DNA of 64,000 nt from Flavobacterium sp. Root901 (GCF_001429765.1 NZ_LMJB01000005.1:1145556-1209555); one strand, 5' to 3'. Shown: positions 42,071-52,653, numbered from the stretch's first letter. A program made the numbers and translations. Notes: generated by a model not told the origin, from the sequence alone.

Positions 42071-44341
42071 ATGAATAACATTAAAAACTCTTTATTCTAC
42101 GTTACCATTATTGGAGGATTTACCGCCCTCATTTATTGGATAATTTCAATAGGCGCTTCACTTGAGGCTGGAAGACATATCGTTAAGAAAAATATTGAAA
42201 GCAATCATTGGAATGATTTTCTGCATTCAATGGTAGAGAACTTACAGCATCCACTGGCAATTTTACTGGCTCAAATCGTTACTATTATTTTAGTGGCGCG
42301 TTTATTTGGATGGTTTTTCAGAAAAATAGGACAGCCATCTGTAATTGGAGAAATGATTGCAGGTATTGTTTTAGGGCCGTCTTTGGTGGGTATGTATTTT
42401 CCTGAATTTTCTGCCGCTTTATTTCCAAAAGAATCTTTAGGAAACCTGCAGTTTTTAAGCCAGATTGGTTTAATCCTTTTCATGTTTGTTATTGGTATGG
42501 AGCTGGATTTAAAAGTGCTTAAAAACAAAGCGCACGATGCAGTCGTGATCAGCCATGCCAGTATTGTTATTCCGTTTGCATTAGGATTAACGCTTGCTTA
42601 TTTTATCTACCAGACTTTTGCACCTATTGGAGTTGAATTCTCTTCTTTCGGATTGTTTATGGGAATTGCCATGAGTATTACTGCTTTTCCGGTTTTGGCC
42701 AGGATTGTTCAGGAACGAGGAATGCAGAAAACAAAACTCGGAACAATTGCCATTACCTGCGCCGCCGCAGATGATATTACAGCCTGGTGTATTCTTGCCG
42801 TTGTAATTGCAATTGTAAAAGCAGGTTCACTTTCCAGTTCATTATACGTAATTGGTTTAGCGATTTTATATGTGATCATTATGCTGAAAATTGTTCGTCC
42901 GTTTCTAAAACGTGTCGGAGATTTAAATTCAACGCGTGAAAGTTTAAACAAACCGGTTGTTGCTATTTTCTTTTTAACACTTTTATTTTCTGCTTATGCT
43001 GCAGAGTTAATTGGAATCCACGCTTTATTTGGAGCTTTCTTAGCAGGCGCCATTATGCCTGAAAACAATAAATTCAGAAACATATTTATTGAAAAAGTTG
43101 AAGACGTATCGATAATCGTATTATTGCCGTTATTTTTTGTTTTTACAGGATTACGTACGCAGATAGGTTTGTTAAACGATCCTCAATTATGGAAAATTAC
43201 AGGATTAATTATTGCCGTTGCAGTAGTGGGGAAATTCTTTGGAAGTGCCTTAGCCGCAAAATTCGTCGGGCAGAGCTGGAAAGACAGTTTGGCGATCGGA
43301 GCTTTAATGAACACAAGAGGTTTAATGGAACTTGTTGTTTTAAATATTGGTTACGATCTTGGTGTTTTGTCTACAGAAATTTTTACCATGATGGTAATTA
43401 TGGCCTTGCTTACCACTTTTATGACAGGTCCGGCCCTGGATTTTATCGGATTTATTTTTAAAGATAAAATCACAGCAATACCACAGGAAATTGGAAATAA
43501 GAGCAAATACAAAATTCTTCTTTCATTTGGAACTCCTGAAAGAGGAAAGAAGCTTTTAAAAATTGCTAACAGTCTCGTAAAAAAACAGCCGGATAATTCA
43601 ATTGTAACCGCAATGCATTTATCATTAAGTACAGAAATACATTCATTTGATGTAAAAGACCATGAACGTAAAATGCTTTTTCCGGTTATCGAAGAATCTA
43701 ACCGTTTGAATCAAAATATGATAAGTTTGTTTAAAGTTTCTAATGATATTGACACCGATATTATTGATGCTGCAAATCAAGGCGAATACGACTTATTGTT
43801 AGTAGGGCTGGGACAATCGATTTTTGACGGAACGTTACTCGGAAAAATTCTTGGTTTTACTACCCGAATTGTAAATCCTGATCGTTTGATTGACAAGTTT
43901 ACCGGAAAAGAAGGCTTGTTTGAAAACTCTCCTTTTGACGAAAGAACACGTCATATTATTACCAAAAGCAAAATGCCGGTTGGAATTTTTATAGATAAAG
44001 ATCTTGAAGAAGTAGATCAGGTTTTTATGCCGGTTTTTAGCAAAGAAGATGCTTTTTTAATTGATTATGCTAAAAAATTAATTAACAATAACGGCTCTCA
44101 GATTACCGTTTTGGATGCCAGCGGAGAAGTAAAAAATACCCGCGAAATTCAGGAAACTATTCGTTCTATCGAACAAATTGCTCCAAATCATATCATGATT
44201 ATGCATGACAGAACCATTAAAAAAGAATTTTTAGACGGCCAGAACTTAATGATTATAAGTTTAGACAGCTGGAAAAAACTAATAGAATCTCAAAGTACAT
44301 GGCTGAATAATACACCTTCAGTGTTGATTTTGAAACCATAA
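42071..44341 (+). CDS. Cation:proton antiporter, CPA2/KefB-like, with USP-like tail
   Basis: The 756-residue protein has two early helices (one near 7-27), then the Na+/H+ exchanger core (about 75-450) with GQPSVIGEMIAGIVLGPSL, SQIGLILFMFVIGMELDL and ITCAAADDITAWCILA (the DD ion site). The C-terminal 280 residues look like universal-stress-protein domains. It exchanges K+ or Na+ for protons. The ATG at 42071 gives the conserved start; the ATG at 42011 adds 20 unlikely residues. Confidence 0.9.
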   Translation: MNNIKNSLFYVTIIGGFTALIYWIISIGASLEAGRHIVKKNIESNHWNDFLHSMVENLQHPLAILLAQIVTIILVARLFGWFFRKIGQPSVIGEMIAGIVLGPSLVGMYFPEFSAALFPKESLGNLQFLSQIGLILFMFVIGMELDLKVLKNKAHDAVVISHASIVIPFALGLTLAYFIYQTFAPIGVEFSSFGLFMGIAMSITAFPVLARIVQERGMQKTKLGTIAITCAAADDITAWCILAVVIAIVKAGSLSSSLYVIGLAILYVIIMLKIVRPFLKRVGDLNSTRESLNKPVVAIFFLTLLFSAYAAELIGIHALFGAFLAGAIMPENNKFRNIFIEKVEDVSIIVLLPLFFVFTGLRTQIGLLNDPQLWKITGLIIAVAVVGKFFGSALAAKFVGQSWKDSLAIGALMNTRGLMELVVLNIGYDLGVLSTEIFTMMVIMALLTTFMTGPALDFIGFIFKDKITAIPQEIGNKSKYKILLSFGTPERGKKLLKIANSLVKKQPDNSIVTAMHLSLSTEIHSFDVKDHERKMLFPVIEESNRLNQNMISLFKVSNDIDTDIIDAANQGEYDLLLVGLGQSIFDGTLLGKILGFTTRIVNPDRLIDKFTGKEGLFENSPFDERTRHIITKSKMPVGIFIDKDLEEVDQVFMPVFSKEDAFLIDYAKKLINNNGSQITVLDASGEVKNTREIQETIRSIEQIAPNHIMIMHDRTIKKEFLDGQNLMIISLDSWKKLIESQSTWLNNTPSVLILKP

Positions 44342-44366
44342 AATTTTAGAAATTCCAATTTTTAGA
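44109..44366 (+). terminator. Terminator after the antiporter gene (44366-44409)
   Basis: The true extent is 44366 to 44409. A 15-bp perfect stem AAATTCCAAATTCCA with its complement and an 8-base loop is followed by T-rich sequence. It is built from the same GGAATTT word that recurs in other spacers of this window. Confidence 0.5.
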
Positions 44367-44536
44367 AATTCCAAATTCCAATTTATTTTGGAATTTGGAA
44401 TTTTTTATTTTAATATTTTTATTGATGTGTTTTGAAATTTCGTATATCGATCTTCTCAAAGCTTTAAACTTTGACAAAGATTTTACTCATAAACAACCTT
44501 GGAATTTGGAATTTCTAAAACTTGGAATTTAAAATT

Positions 44537-47032
44537 TTAAAGTCCCAAATCAAGTACATAAGAAATCTTAACGGCAATATTATCTTCAAATTTCAGTAGT
44601 TGATTTGGTCCGTAACGATAAAATCCGCCTAGACCAAAACCTTTGTAGATTTTATTCAGCTCAATTCCCGATTCAAAAAAACCTTTATCAAGTGTTTTGT
44701 AAGCCGGGCCAACATGCTGTTCCGGTTTTTCCATATTTCCCCAAGCCATTCTGGTTACTAAAACCAGCGAAGGTCTGACTTTTTTCAAAATTTTGATTCG
44801 GTCAAAACCATGTTTAGCCTGAAAGAAAATATATTCGCTGGAGAAAAATTCATTAAAAAACATTGTTTCAAAACTGTTTCTTCCGGCAAAAGTAATACGT
44901 TGTATCACGGTTTCTTTGGTAAGGTTATTTGGCATTGTATTGTACAAATGCGTTAACGGAACATCTCCCATTGCATAACCTCCCTGCAAAAGCAGACTTG
45001 TTTTTTGTCCATTCAGGTATTTCTTCTCATATTCGGTTTTAAAATCTATTTTTCCGAAATTAAAATCGTTGTCCAGTACATTTGGCAAAGACTGTGTATA
45101 TTGAAAAGTAAATCTTGGAAATTTTTTATCAGATTCGGTTCTTCCGGTCGGCGTTTGCATAAATTCACTAAATGGCGCCCAGACAATAGAAACCATTGCC
45201 GTTGTCATAATATAACTCGAGTACAGCTGCCCGTTGTAATTAAAAAGATAATCAAACTTTGGTTCAACATACGTTCTTGCGAGTTCTAGAACAGCTTCTG
45301 TTTTCGGAATAATTTTCGTTTGTATATTTCCTTTCCAGCTTGTGTAATGATAAAATGTGCTAATGTTAATGGGACGCGGATCATAAATTTTAAAGACACG
45401 TTTGTCAACGGCAAATACGGTACTCGCAATTTCCCTTACATCATCTGTATACGATCCGTTTATCCATGTGTTGGTGTTGGTGTCCAGTAATACACCGGCA
45501 CCTAAATTGTATTTTACAACACCATCTTTTGTTCCGTAAGCTGTATATCCTTCGATCCTGAAATCTTTAGAAAATTTATCATTTGTTACACCGCCAAGAC
45601 CTAAGCGAAAACCTTCGTAATTGTTGTAACTGATTATTTTTTTCAAATCGAGATCAACAGGACCAATAGGAAGATAACCGTTAATGATTTTTCTGCCAAG
45701 ACCCAAACGTTTTTCGATTCTTCTGTTAATCGATAAACTATCTAATAATTGATATGTTTTCTGGCTTTTTTGGTCTAATGCTTCTTTTCGGTACTGATTC
45801 CAGAATTCCTCTGGTTTTTTGCTTGCATCGGCTTTAATTTCAATATAAAGCGATGGATTTTTTATTGGAGTTTCGGTATTATAATGAATGTCGAAATTAT
45901 TACTTTCAGAAAGCAGGTACGTAAAATCTGAAGCGGCTTTTTTTCTTGGTTCAAAATTCTCTTCAACATCTCCGTCAAACTGAATGGTTCCGCCCAGAAT
46001 CTTAATGTCGTCGTCATTTTTGCCTTTTACAATTTTAAAAGTCGTATTGCTTTGAAACCATACTTTTTCATTCGGCACGTAATCAAATTCGTGAATACCG
46101 CTGATATCCAAAACACCTTTTATACGCATCACTGCTTTTGCAATCGCAAAATTTTGTGAATCGATATACAAAACACCTTCTAAACCGGATGTTTTTCTTT
46201 TGTGTTTGTTTTTAAAGTAAATCATAAAAGTTTCCCGTCCTTTTATATTTACAGTATCCAGTAATTTATAATTGTATGTTGCCGGAGCAGTATTCGAAAT
46301 AGGGTTTTCATATTTAGTTTCAAACAGCTCGTATTTATTGTCATAAATGGATATTGACTGCAGATTAAAAGCAATGACTTCGTAGATTGGGTTTTTGAAT
46401 CCGGCTATTTTCGTTCCGAGAACTGTTTCTTTAAGTTTATTATTTCCGAATTGATATTGCGATACTTTTTCCGTTTGAAATAAATGCTGTTTACTGATGA
46501 TTTCCTTGAATTTGTAATCAGAGGAATCGATGTTGATTTTCTTTTTATTAAAATCCTTGTATACGGCAGAGGAATCAATTCTTCCGTCGATAGAATCAGG
46601 ATTTGCAGTTACAATAAGTTTATTATACGTTTTGTATTCAAAACTCCTTAATTTTTTCTGCGGATTGTTGTTGTTTTTATTGGCAATAACTTTTTTGATA
46701 ATGGTTAAAGCCGGATTTTCATTCGAAACAATAACTTCATTCAAATCATCGGTTTTTTGCGCTAATGAAACCGAATAAAATTTCTTTTTTGGCAGCAAAG
46801 AAATCGTTTTTGTCTGAAAACCAATATAAGACACAGTAAAAATTCCTGACTCTGCAGCGGTTTTAAAAATGAATTTTCCGTCAACATCAGTTATTGTATT
46901 GCTGGCATCTGAAGTGGTAATCGTTGCAAAGGGCAGTGGATTGTTGTTTGAATCGGTTACAATTCCGCTTATTTGAAATTGCGCCTGAATAGTTAGCGTG
47001 AAAAATAAAGTCAATAAACAAAATAGCCTCAT
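44537..47032 (-). CDS. DUF5686 outer-membrane protein with carboxypeptidase-like domain
   Basis: The 831-residue protein has a signal peptide (cut near IQAQ, residue 17), a CarboxypepD-regulatory-like beta-sandwich (about 18-100; SGIVTDSNNNPLPFATI and TVSYIGFQTKTISL), then the DUF5686 region and a C-terminal beta-barrel that ends in a strand with terminal Leu. The layout is that of TonB-dependent-like receptors without a plug. The role is unknown; related proteins are often near iron or stress genes. It is monocistronic. Confidence 0.85.
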   Translation of the reverse strand: MRLFCLLTLFFTLTIQAQFQISGIVTDSNNNPLPFATITTSDASNTITDVDGKFIFKTAAESGIFTVSYIGFQTKTISLLPKKKFYSVSLAQKTDDLNEVIVSNENPALTIIKKVIANKNNNNPQKKLRSFEYKTYNKLIVTANPDSIDGRIDSSAVYKDFNKKKINIDSSDYKFKEIISKQHLFQTEKVSQYQFGNNKLKETVLGTKIAGFKNPIYEVIAFNLQSISIYDNKYELFETKYENPISNTAPATYNYKLLDTVNIKGRETFMIYFKNKHKRKTSGLEGVLYIDSQNFAIAKAVMRIKGVLDISGIHEFDYVPNEKVWFQSNTTFKIVKGKNDDDIKILGGTIQFDGDVEENFEPRKKAASDFTYLLSESNNFDIHYNTETPIKNPSLYIEIKADASKKPEEFWNQYRKEALDQKSQKTYQLLDSLSINRRIEKRLGLGRKIINGYLPIGPVDLDLKKIISYNNYEGFRLGLGGVTNDKFSKDFRIEGYTAYGTKDGVVKYNLGAGVLLDTNTNTWINGSYTDDVREIASTVFAVDKRVFKIYDPRPINISTFYHYTSWKGNIQTKIIPKTEAVLELARTYVEPKFDYLFNYNGQLYSSYIMTTAMVSIVWAPFSEFMQTPTGRTESDKKFPRFTFQYTQSLPNVLDNDFNFGKIDFKTEYEKKYLNGQKTSLLLQGGYAMGDVPLTHLYNTMPNNLTKETVIQRITFAGRNSFETMFFNEFFSSEYIFFQAKHGFDRIKILKKVRPSLVLVTRMAWGNMEKPEQHVGPAYKTLDKGFFESGIELNKIYKGFGLGGFYRYGPNQLLKFEDNIAVKISYVLDLGL

Positions 47033-47095
47033 AGAGAATTATATAGATTCAAAAACGGAAAGAATTTGATTTTGGTATGCAAAAATAAGAATAAA

Positions 47096-47131
47096 AAAAA
47101 TCCGTCTGATAATTTTACCAGACGGATTTTT
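47096..47131 (-). terminator. Terminator of the frr gene
   Basis: A 13-bp stem AAAAATCCGTCTG/CAGACGGATTTTT with a 10-base loop lies 20 bases behind the frr stop. It has T-rich flanks on both strands. Confidence 0.88.
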
Positions 47132-47150
47132 GAATTTCAGTATCAAATAC

Positions 47151-47714
47151 TTATACCTTCATGATTTCAGCTTCTTTTGCAGCTAATAATTCATCAATTT
47201 TTTTGATAAAAGTATTGGTTAAGTTTTGAACTTCTTCTTCTGCAGATTTACAGATGTCTTCTGAAGTTCCTTCTTTTTCTAATTTTTTAATGTCAGTATT
47301 CGCATCTTTTCGAACATTACGAATTCCAATTTTTGCATCTTCTGCCTCAGCTTTTGCCTGTTTTGCCAAATCACGACGGCGTTCTTCTGTCAATGGTGGA
47401 ACACTGATGATGATAACATCTCCATTGTTCATTGGGTTAAAACCAATATTAGCAACTAAAATTGCTTTTTCAATGGCTTGTAACATATTTTTTTCAAAAG
47501 GCTGCAAGGTAATTGTTCTTGCATCAGGAACGCTGATTTTTGACACTTGAGAAAGAGGTGTTGCGGCACCATAATAATCAACAAAAACACCTCCAAGCAT
47601 TGCCGGAGAAGCTTTTCCTGCACGAATGTTTAGAAATTCTTTTTCTAAGTGTGCAATCGAACCATTCATTGATTCTTCAGTACTTTCTAATATAAAATCG
47701 ATTTCTTCAGTCAT
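47151..47714 (-). CDS. frr: Ribosome recycling factor
   Basis: The 187-residue protein is full length for RRF. Hallmarks are NIRAGKASPAMLGGVFVDYYG near residue 30, PLSQVSKISVPDARTI and the end of the three-helix bundle with EERRRDLAKQAKAEAEDAKIGIRN. It splits post-termination ribosomes with EF-G. It lies behind pyrH on the same strand, as in most Bacteroidota. The 155-base spacer between them holds repeated TTTTTAGATTTT words. Confidence 0.95.
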   Translation of the reverse strand: MTEEIDFILESTEESMNGSIAHLEKEFLNIRAGKASPAMLGGVFVDYYGAATPLSQVSKISVPDARTITLQPFEKNMLQAIEKAILVANIGFNPMNNGDVIIISVPPLTEERRRDLAKQAKAEAEDAKIGIRNVRKDANTDIKKLEKEGTSEDICKSAEEEVQNLTNTFIKKIDELLAAKEAEIMKV

Positions 47715-47869
47715 TTTGTTTAGGTTTTTAGATTTTTTAGAAGATTAGATTTTTAGACTTTAAAAAATCTTCTAATTTGCTAACTAATATAATTTAATTT
47801 TAAGATGCTTTAATGATTGTCAACATTTAGAAAATCTTATCTTCTAAAAAATCCAACAATCTAAGCAGT

Positions 47870-48577
47870 CTAGATATTTACTACAGTTCCGATGTTTTCT
47901 CCTTCGCAGATTTTTAAAAGATTTCCAATTTTGTTCATATCAAAAACAACAATTGGTAATTTATTTTCCTGGCTTAAAGTAAAAGCTGTTGTATCCATTA
48001 CGTTTAATCCTTTTTTGATTACATCATCAAAAGAAATAAAATCGAATTTTACAGCCGAAGCATTTTTTTCAGGATCAGAATCATAAACACCATCTACTCT
48101 TGTTCCTTTTAAGATAACATCTGCATTAATTTCGATTCCTCTTAAAACTGCTGCAGTATCTGTTGTAAAATATGGATTTCCGGTTCCTGCACCAAAAATT
48201 ACAATTCTTCCTTTTTCTAAGTGGCGGTCAGCTCTTCTTTTAATATATGGTTCTGCGATAGATTCCATTTTTAAGGCAGTCTGCAGACGCGTTTTCATTC
48301 CTTTGTCTTCAAGTGCGCCCTGCAAAGCCATTCCGTTAATAACAGTAGCAAGCATTCCCATGTAATCACCCTGAACCCTGTCCATACCTGCGCTTGCTCC
48401 GGCAACGCCCCTAAAAATATTTCCTCCTCCAATAACGATTGCAATTTCTACTCCTTTTGCATGAATCTGCTTAATTTCATCAGCATATTCGGCTAATCTT
48501 TTAGGGTCAATTCCGTATTGTAAATCACCCATTAAGGCCTCACCGCTAAGTTTTAGAAGAATTCTTTTATATTTCAT
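47870..48577 (-). CDS. pyrH: UMP kinase
   Basis: The 235-residue amino-acid-kinase-fold enzyme starts [17 protein letters not shown]. It contains the [11 protein letters not shown] phosphate loop and the [15 protein letters not shown] and [12 protein letters not shown] segments. It phosphorylates UMP to UDP. The ATG at 48577 gives exactly the family length; earlier in-frame starts add an AT-rich, low-complexity stretch and lie before the promoter word at 48601. First gene of the pyrH-frr pair. Confidence 0.95.
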   Translation of the reverse strand: MKYKRILLKLSGEALMGDLQYGIDPKRLAEYADEIKQIHAKGVEIAIVIGGGNIFRGVAGASAGMDRVQGDYMGMLATVINGMALQGALEDKGMKTRLQTALKMESIAEPYIKRRADRHLEKGRIVIFGAGTGNPYFTTDTAAVLRGIEINADVILKGTRVDGVYDSDPEKNASAVKFDFISFDDVIKKGLNVMDTTAFTLSQENKLPIVVFDMNKIGNLLKICEGENIGTVVNI

Positions 48578-48600
48578 ATTTCGTGTTGCGTTAATTTGTG

Positions 48601-48608
48601 CAAATATA
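48601..48608 (-). promoter_or_regulatory. Bacteroidota -7 promoter element for pyrH
   Basis: On the minus strand TATATTTG fits TAnnTTTG, 23 bases before the pyrH ATG. It supports the short start choice. Confidence 0.5.
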
Positions 48609-48836
48609 GACATATTCTGATTTTTAGAAATAGTGTTTACAAAAAAATAATTTTCAATTTGATTTGAATTCGGGATATTTAATTTGTAAGAATTTATTTT
48701 ATTTTTGATTTTAAAAATATTTAATCTTAAAATCATTATCTGTAAAAGCTGAATTAATAATAACTTTAAGTTCAAACGTCAGATTTGCCTGAAAATATAT
48801 ACTTTTAAACAAAAGAATTTAAAATTTAAAAAGCAT

Positions 48837-50060
48837 ATGATTTGCACATTTTATTCTCATGAAATTGGTTTTGATAAAATAGTCAACAAACTAAAAAGTA
48901 AATATCCGAAAGCAGATTTTAAAATCTACGATGAAGACGGATCTCAAATTGCAGAAATGGAAACTAAAGACGGCTTGTTTGGTTCTGCAAACAAACTGAC
49001 CATTACTTACCGACAAAGAAATGAGCCGTCTTATCAAATTCCGGAAACCGACGACAGTCCTTTAACCGCAAACCTTAGAGGATTGTCAGGATACGCTGCT
49101 TCCCTGCCTTCTGAAAATGAAAAAGTAAAAGAATTGTTTTTGCACAAAATCCAAACGCTGAACAGCGAATTTTCTATTATTCAGGAAAAAGGAAAAACAA
49201 AAGACTTAAAAGAACTGATTTATGAACTGGCCCAGAATTTTGATGCGGTTCTTTTTGCACAGCCCGATACAAGCATTAGTAAATCTGATGGCCAGCATTT
49301 TTTAAATAAAAATCTTGATTTGATAATTGATAATAATGGAGCCTGCGGAATTGAAACTCTGGATGTAAAAATTAACAGTGCTTATTATGACAAAGATCAG
49401 ACCTCAATAACCGATCAGCAAAAAGAATGGAAAGCAAACAGTGAGAAAATTCTTGAAGAAAAAAGTATCAAAATCAATAAACATTTGCCTTACATAGAAT
49501 CTGAAGATGAAGTTGTAATCAGAACGGCAAAAGAAATTGCAGAGCGTGTTACTGTACTGGCGATGACTAACTTAGTTGCTTTTAATAATCTTTCCGGAGA
49601 AGAAGCCGGTGACTATTTAAAAAAATACAATTTATGGGATTTGGTTACACCAGATGAAAAAGACTTTTTTGCAAATCCGACAGAGCAGAGAAAAAGCCAT
49701 GAATCCTGGAAATGTGAATGTATCTGGGTATTGATGTGGGCACTAAATAAAGTAGGCGATTTAGGATTCCCGGATGAATTATGCAGTTTAAATGATATTG
49801 CTGATGAAGATTATCCGGTAAGTCCGGAAAAAGATCCGAATGATTTTATTAATTCAATTACGGAGACAAGAAATAAATTGGAAATATTGGCTCTCAATGA
49901 CTTATATTATAGATTAGACTGGGCTTGTGTTGATGCCAGAATAAATGGAACGGATATGACAGCAGTTCATCCCGGTGTGGTTTATGAACGTCATTATGCA
50001 TTGAACTGGCTTATAAATTACAACGAAGCAGAATGGGATGACGTTACTTGTGATACCTAG
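48837..50060 (+). CDS. DUF4272 domain protein
   Basis: The 407-residue soluble protein has an N-terminal half without known motifs. The C-terminal DUF4272 domain starts near residue 220, with VIRTAKEIAERVTVLAMTN and the blocks SHESWKCECIWVLMWAL and WACVDARINGT. The family has no established function; it is common in predicted interbacterial or mobile contexts as well as in ordinary chromosomes. Here nothing around it suggests a toxin. It is divergent from pyrH. Confidence 0.8.
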   Translation: MICTFYSHEIGFDKIVNKLKSKYPKADFKIYDEDGSQIAEMETKDGLFGSANKLTITYRQRNEPSYQIPETDDSPLTANLRGLSGYAASLPSENEKVKELFLHKIQTLNSEFSIIQEKGKTKDLKELIYELAQNFDAVLFAQPDTSISKSDGQHFLNKNLDLIIDNNGACGIETLDVKINSAYYDKDQTSITDQQKEWKANSEKILEEKSIKINKHLPYIESEDEVVIRTAKEIAERVTVLAMTNLVAFNNLSGEEAGDYLKKYNLWDLVTPDEKDFFANPTEQRKSHESWKCECIWVLMWALNKVGDLGFPDELCSLNDIADEDYPVSPEKDPNDFINSITETRNKLEILALNDLYYRLDWACVDARINGTDMTAVHPGVVYERHYALNWLINYNEAEWDDVTCDT

Positions 50061-50175
50061 GATTTTTAAATTGAAAGGAAGAAATTTTTGTCTCACCGAT
50101 TGTTTTAATTATGACATAAGTCATTCTTCCGTCTTTCTAATTTTTGTAATTTTATAGTCAGCAAAATAAACTTAT

Positions 50176-50793
50176 ATGAAAAGCACAGTGGCCAAAGCAT
50201 TGTTCAACAGCTATTCTTATGTTGAATATCGAAAATTAGTTACCGATTTATTGTCTGAAGGAAAATCAACTGGAAGCGAACAGTCTGAAAGTTTGACAAA
50301 TTATACTAAGTTGAATGAAGCCAGAATGAACCGACTGGAAAAGACCGTTACAATTCCTGAAGATGTTATTTCAAAACTACGGCATTTAGACAATCACTAT
50401 ATCTGGCTGGTAATTTCTGAAGGCTGGTGCGGCGATGCAGCGCAGATTCTTCCAATTTTAAATAAAATGGCTCTCGCATCTGATAAAAAAGTCGATCTGA
50501 GAATTGTACTTCGTGATCAAAATGATGAATTAATGAATCAATATTTAACAAACGGAGGAAGAGCAATCCCAAAAGTAATTGTAATTTGTAAAGAAGCGGG
50601 AATTGTTCGTACAGATTGGGGACCAAGGCCAAAAGGTGCATCAGAATTAATGGCTAAACATAAAAGGGAAGTAGGTCCTATTGATGAAAAAATAAAAACA
50701 GATTTACAATTGTGGTATCTGGCAGATAAAGGAATTTCTGTGCAGGAAGAACTGGTTGAAATTATGGAAAAAATTAAATATAACCGACTTTAA
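50176..50793 (+). CDS. Thioredoxin-fold protein (Thioredoxin_9 type)
   Basis: The 205-residue protein carries, near residue 77, SEGWCGDAAQILPIL in place of the WCGPC redox motif. It has one Cys only and then LTNGGRAIPKVIVI with the cis-Pro, and a W-GPRP motif behind. These are features of the Thioredoxin_9 group of Bacteroidota. With a single Cys it probably is not a classical disulfide reductase. There is no signal peptide. Confidence 0.83.
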   Translation: MKSTVAKALFNSYSYVEYRKLVTDLLSEGKSTGSEQSESLTNYTKLNEARMNRLEKTVTIPEDVISKLRHLDNHYIWLVISEGWCGDAAQILPILNKMALASDKKVDLRIVLRDQNDELMNQYLTNGGRAIPKVIVICKEAGIVRTDWGPRPKGASELMAKHKREVGPIDEKIKTDLQLWYLADKGISVQEELVEIMEKIKYNRL

Positions 50794-51001
50794 TTGTTAG
50801 CGTTTTTGTAATAATTGTCTGAAACCCTTTGTTGGTAAAGTGTTGATAGTAAATGTTATAATTTTTTTAAAATTTTTTAAAAACACTATTTGTAATACAA
50901 TTTTTTGTATCTTGCTATAACTAATCCCACTTCTATTGTATATTTTTTGATTTACTCTTTTTATTGGTGTCTATTTAATATTAATTAAAAAATGCACTAT
51001 T

Positions 51002-51082
51002 ATGAAAAAGTTATTCGAAAGGTTTTATGATTCTTTTTCCAGATACTTATTTGGAAGACAAAGAAATGTTCCGCATTATTAA
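51002..51082 (+). CDS. Possible 26-residue basic peptide
   Basis: The short ORF encodes MKKLFERFYDSFSRYLFGRQ and six further residues ending in PHY. It is aromatic and basic, could form an amphipathic helix, and is followed by a hairpin at 51125-51154. The rest of the 370-base spacer 50794-51163 holds no other gene. It may be a real microprotein or chance. Confidence 0.35.
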   Translation: MKKLFERFYDSFSRYLFGRQRNVPHY

Positions 51083-51124
51083 TTTGTAGAAAACAAATAT
51101 GGTGTAACATTATTTTAGGAGTAG

Positions 51125-51165
51125 GCACATTACAATTTTACAGCTGTAATGTGCTTCTTGTTTTT
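51125..51165 (+). terminator. Hairpin with T tract
   Basis: The 10-bp stem GCACATTACA/TGTAATGTGC with a 10-base loop is followed on the plus strand by TTCTTGTTTTT. It lies between the small ORF and the end of truB and may serve both directions. Confidence 0.65.
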
Positions 51166-51856
51166 ACAAAGAAAGGCTTTCTTCAAACAAAGTAATATCA
51201 ATCGCATTTTTTACATCATACTCGCCAATTTTTGTTCGGCGTAAAACGGTTAAATGCGAACCAGAATTCATGGCTTTTCCAAAATCATAAGCAAGAGAAC
51301 GAATGTAAGTTCCTTTACTGCAAACCACTCTGAAATCTATTTCTGGCAATTCTATTCTTGTAATTTCAAATTCGTGAATCGTAGTTTTTCTGCTTTCAAT
51401 TTCAATCGTTTCTCCGGCACGCGCATGTTCATACAAACGAACGCCATCTTTTTTAATGGCAGAAAAAATAGGCGGTTTTTGATCAATTTCACCTAAAAAC
51501 TGTTTTACCGTTTCGTGAATTAAAGCTTCGTCGATATGCCCTGTTGGGAAAGTCTGATCAATTTCGGTCTCTAAATCATAAGATGGAGTAGTGGCACCGA
51601 TATAAAAAGTTCCTGTATATTCCTTTGCCTGACCCTGAAGTTCAGAGATTCTTTTTGTGAATTTTCCGGTACAGATCAATAAAAGGCCTGATGCCAAAGG
51701 ATCTAACGTTCCGGCATGGCCAATTTTAAACTTTTTAGGAAGTCCGACTTTGTTAATTAAAAGGTATTTTAATTTATTGACTGCCTGAAACGAACTCCAT
51801 TTTAAAGGTTTGTCTATCAGTAAAACTTGTCCGTTTAAATATTCTTCGGGTGTCAT
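51164..51856 (-). CDS. truB: tRNA pseudouridine(55) synthase TruB
   Basis: The 230-residue enzyme has catalytic D52 in KIGHAGTLDPLASGLLL, then the conserved KEYTGTFYIGATTPSYDLET and a later KPPIFSAIKKDGVRLYEHAR block. It makes pseudouridine at position 55 of the T loop in tRNA. It lacks the C-terminal PUA extension found in E. coli, which is usual in Bacteroidota. The start overlaps the uppP stop by one base; it is the last gene of a four-gene run. Confidence 0.95.
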   Translation of the reverse strand: MTPEEYLNGQVLLIDKPLKWSSFQAVNKLKYLLINKVGLPKKFKIGHAGTLDPLASGLLLICTGKFTKRISELQGQAKEYTGTFYIGATTPSYDLETEIDQTFPTGHIDEALIHETVKQFLGEIDQKPPIFSAIKKDGVRLYEHARAGETIEIESRKTTIHEFEITRIELPEIDFRVVCSKGTYIRSLAYDFGKAMNSGSHLTVLRRTKIGEYDVKNAIDITLFEESLSL

Positions 51857-52653
51857 TATATGATGGTAAGCGGGTGAATGAAAAAGTGAATCAGTAATAG
51901 AATGATTCCGGCAAGGATTCTGTAATATCCAAAAACTTTAAATCCGTTTTTAGTCAAAAATCCAATAAAAGTTTTAATTGCCAAAAGCGCTACGATAAAC
52001 GCCACGATATTTCCAATAATTAAAATATTGATTTGATCGTGAGATAAATCAAACCCGGCTTTATAATAATCGTAACATTTTTTTGCAGTTGCGCCCAACA
52101 TCGTTGGAACAGCTAGAAAAAAAGAAAATTCAGCAGCAGTTGTTCTGGATAATTTTTGAGACATTCCGCCTACAATACTGGCTCCGCTTCGCGAAACTCC
52201 CGGAATCATAGCGATACACTGAAATAATCCAATTTTAAGAGCTTGCAGATAAGTAATTTCTTGTGACGTTTCTGCAGCATTTGGATTGTTGAACCAGTCA
52301 TCCACTTTTAATAAAATTATTCCCCCGATTAAAAGTGAAACAGCTACTGTAACGGGATTTTCTAATAAACCATCTATAAAATCACTCAGCAATAACCCTA
52401 AAACTACGGCAGGAATAAAAGCAACTAAAAGTTTAAAATAAAAATCGAAAGTCTGAAAGAAACGTTTAAAGTATAAAACAACTACCGAAAGTATCGCGCC
52501 AAGTTGAATAACAATGGTAAAAAGTTTAGTGAAATCTTCGTGTGCGATTCCAAAAAATGAAGAGGCAATAATCATGTGCCCTGTTGAAGAAACAGGTAAG
52601 AATTCTGTAATTCCTTCAATAATGGCAAGAACAATAGCTTGTAATGTGTTCAT
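51856..52653 (-). CDS. uppP: Undecaprenyl-diphosphatase UppP (BacA)
   Basis: The 265-residue membrane protein has the two catalytic segments [17 protein letters not shown] (E14, E17 and others near the start) and [13 protein letters not shown]. It dephosphorylates undecaprenyl pyrophosphate to recycle the lipid carrier for peptidoglycan and other envelope polymers. It also is the classic bacitracin-resistance determinant. It sits between DUF3098 and truB; the 94-base spacer before it holds TTAGATTTT repeats. Confidence 0.95.
   Translation of the reverse strand: MNTLQAIVLAIIEGITEFLPVSSTGHMIIASSFFGIAHEDFTKLFTIVIQLGAILSVVVLYFKRFFQTFDFYFKLLVAFIPAVVLGLLLSDFIDGLLENPVTVAVSLLIGGIILLKVDDWFNNPNAAETSQEITYLQALKIGLFQCIAMIPGVSRSGASIVGGMSQKLSRTTAAEFSFFLAVPTMLGATAKKCYDYYKAGFDLSHDQINILIIGNIVAFIVALLAIKTFIGFLTKNGFKVFGYYRILAGIILLLIHFFIHPLTII

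Noticed and set aside
48837..50060. Toxin or immunity locus around DUF4272
   Set aside because: The neighbours are housekeeping genes, and no partner gene or export signal is present.
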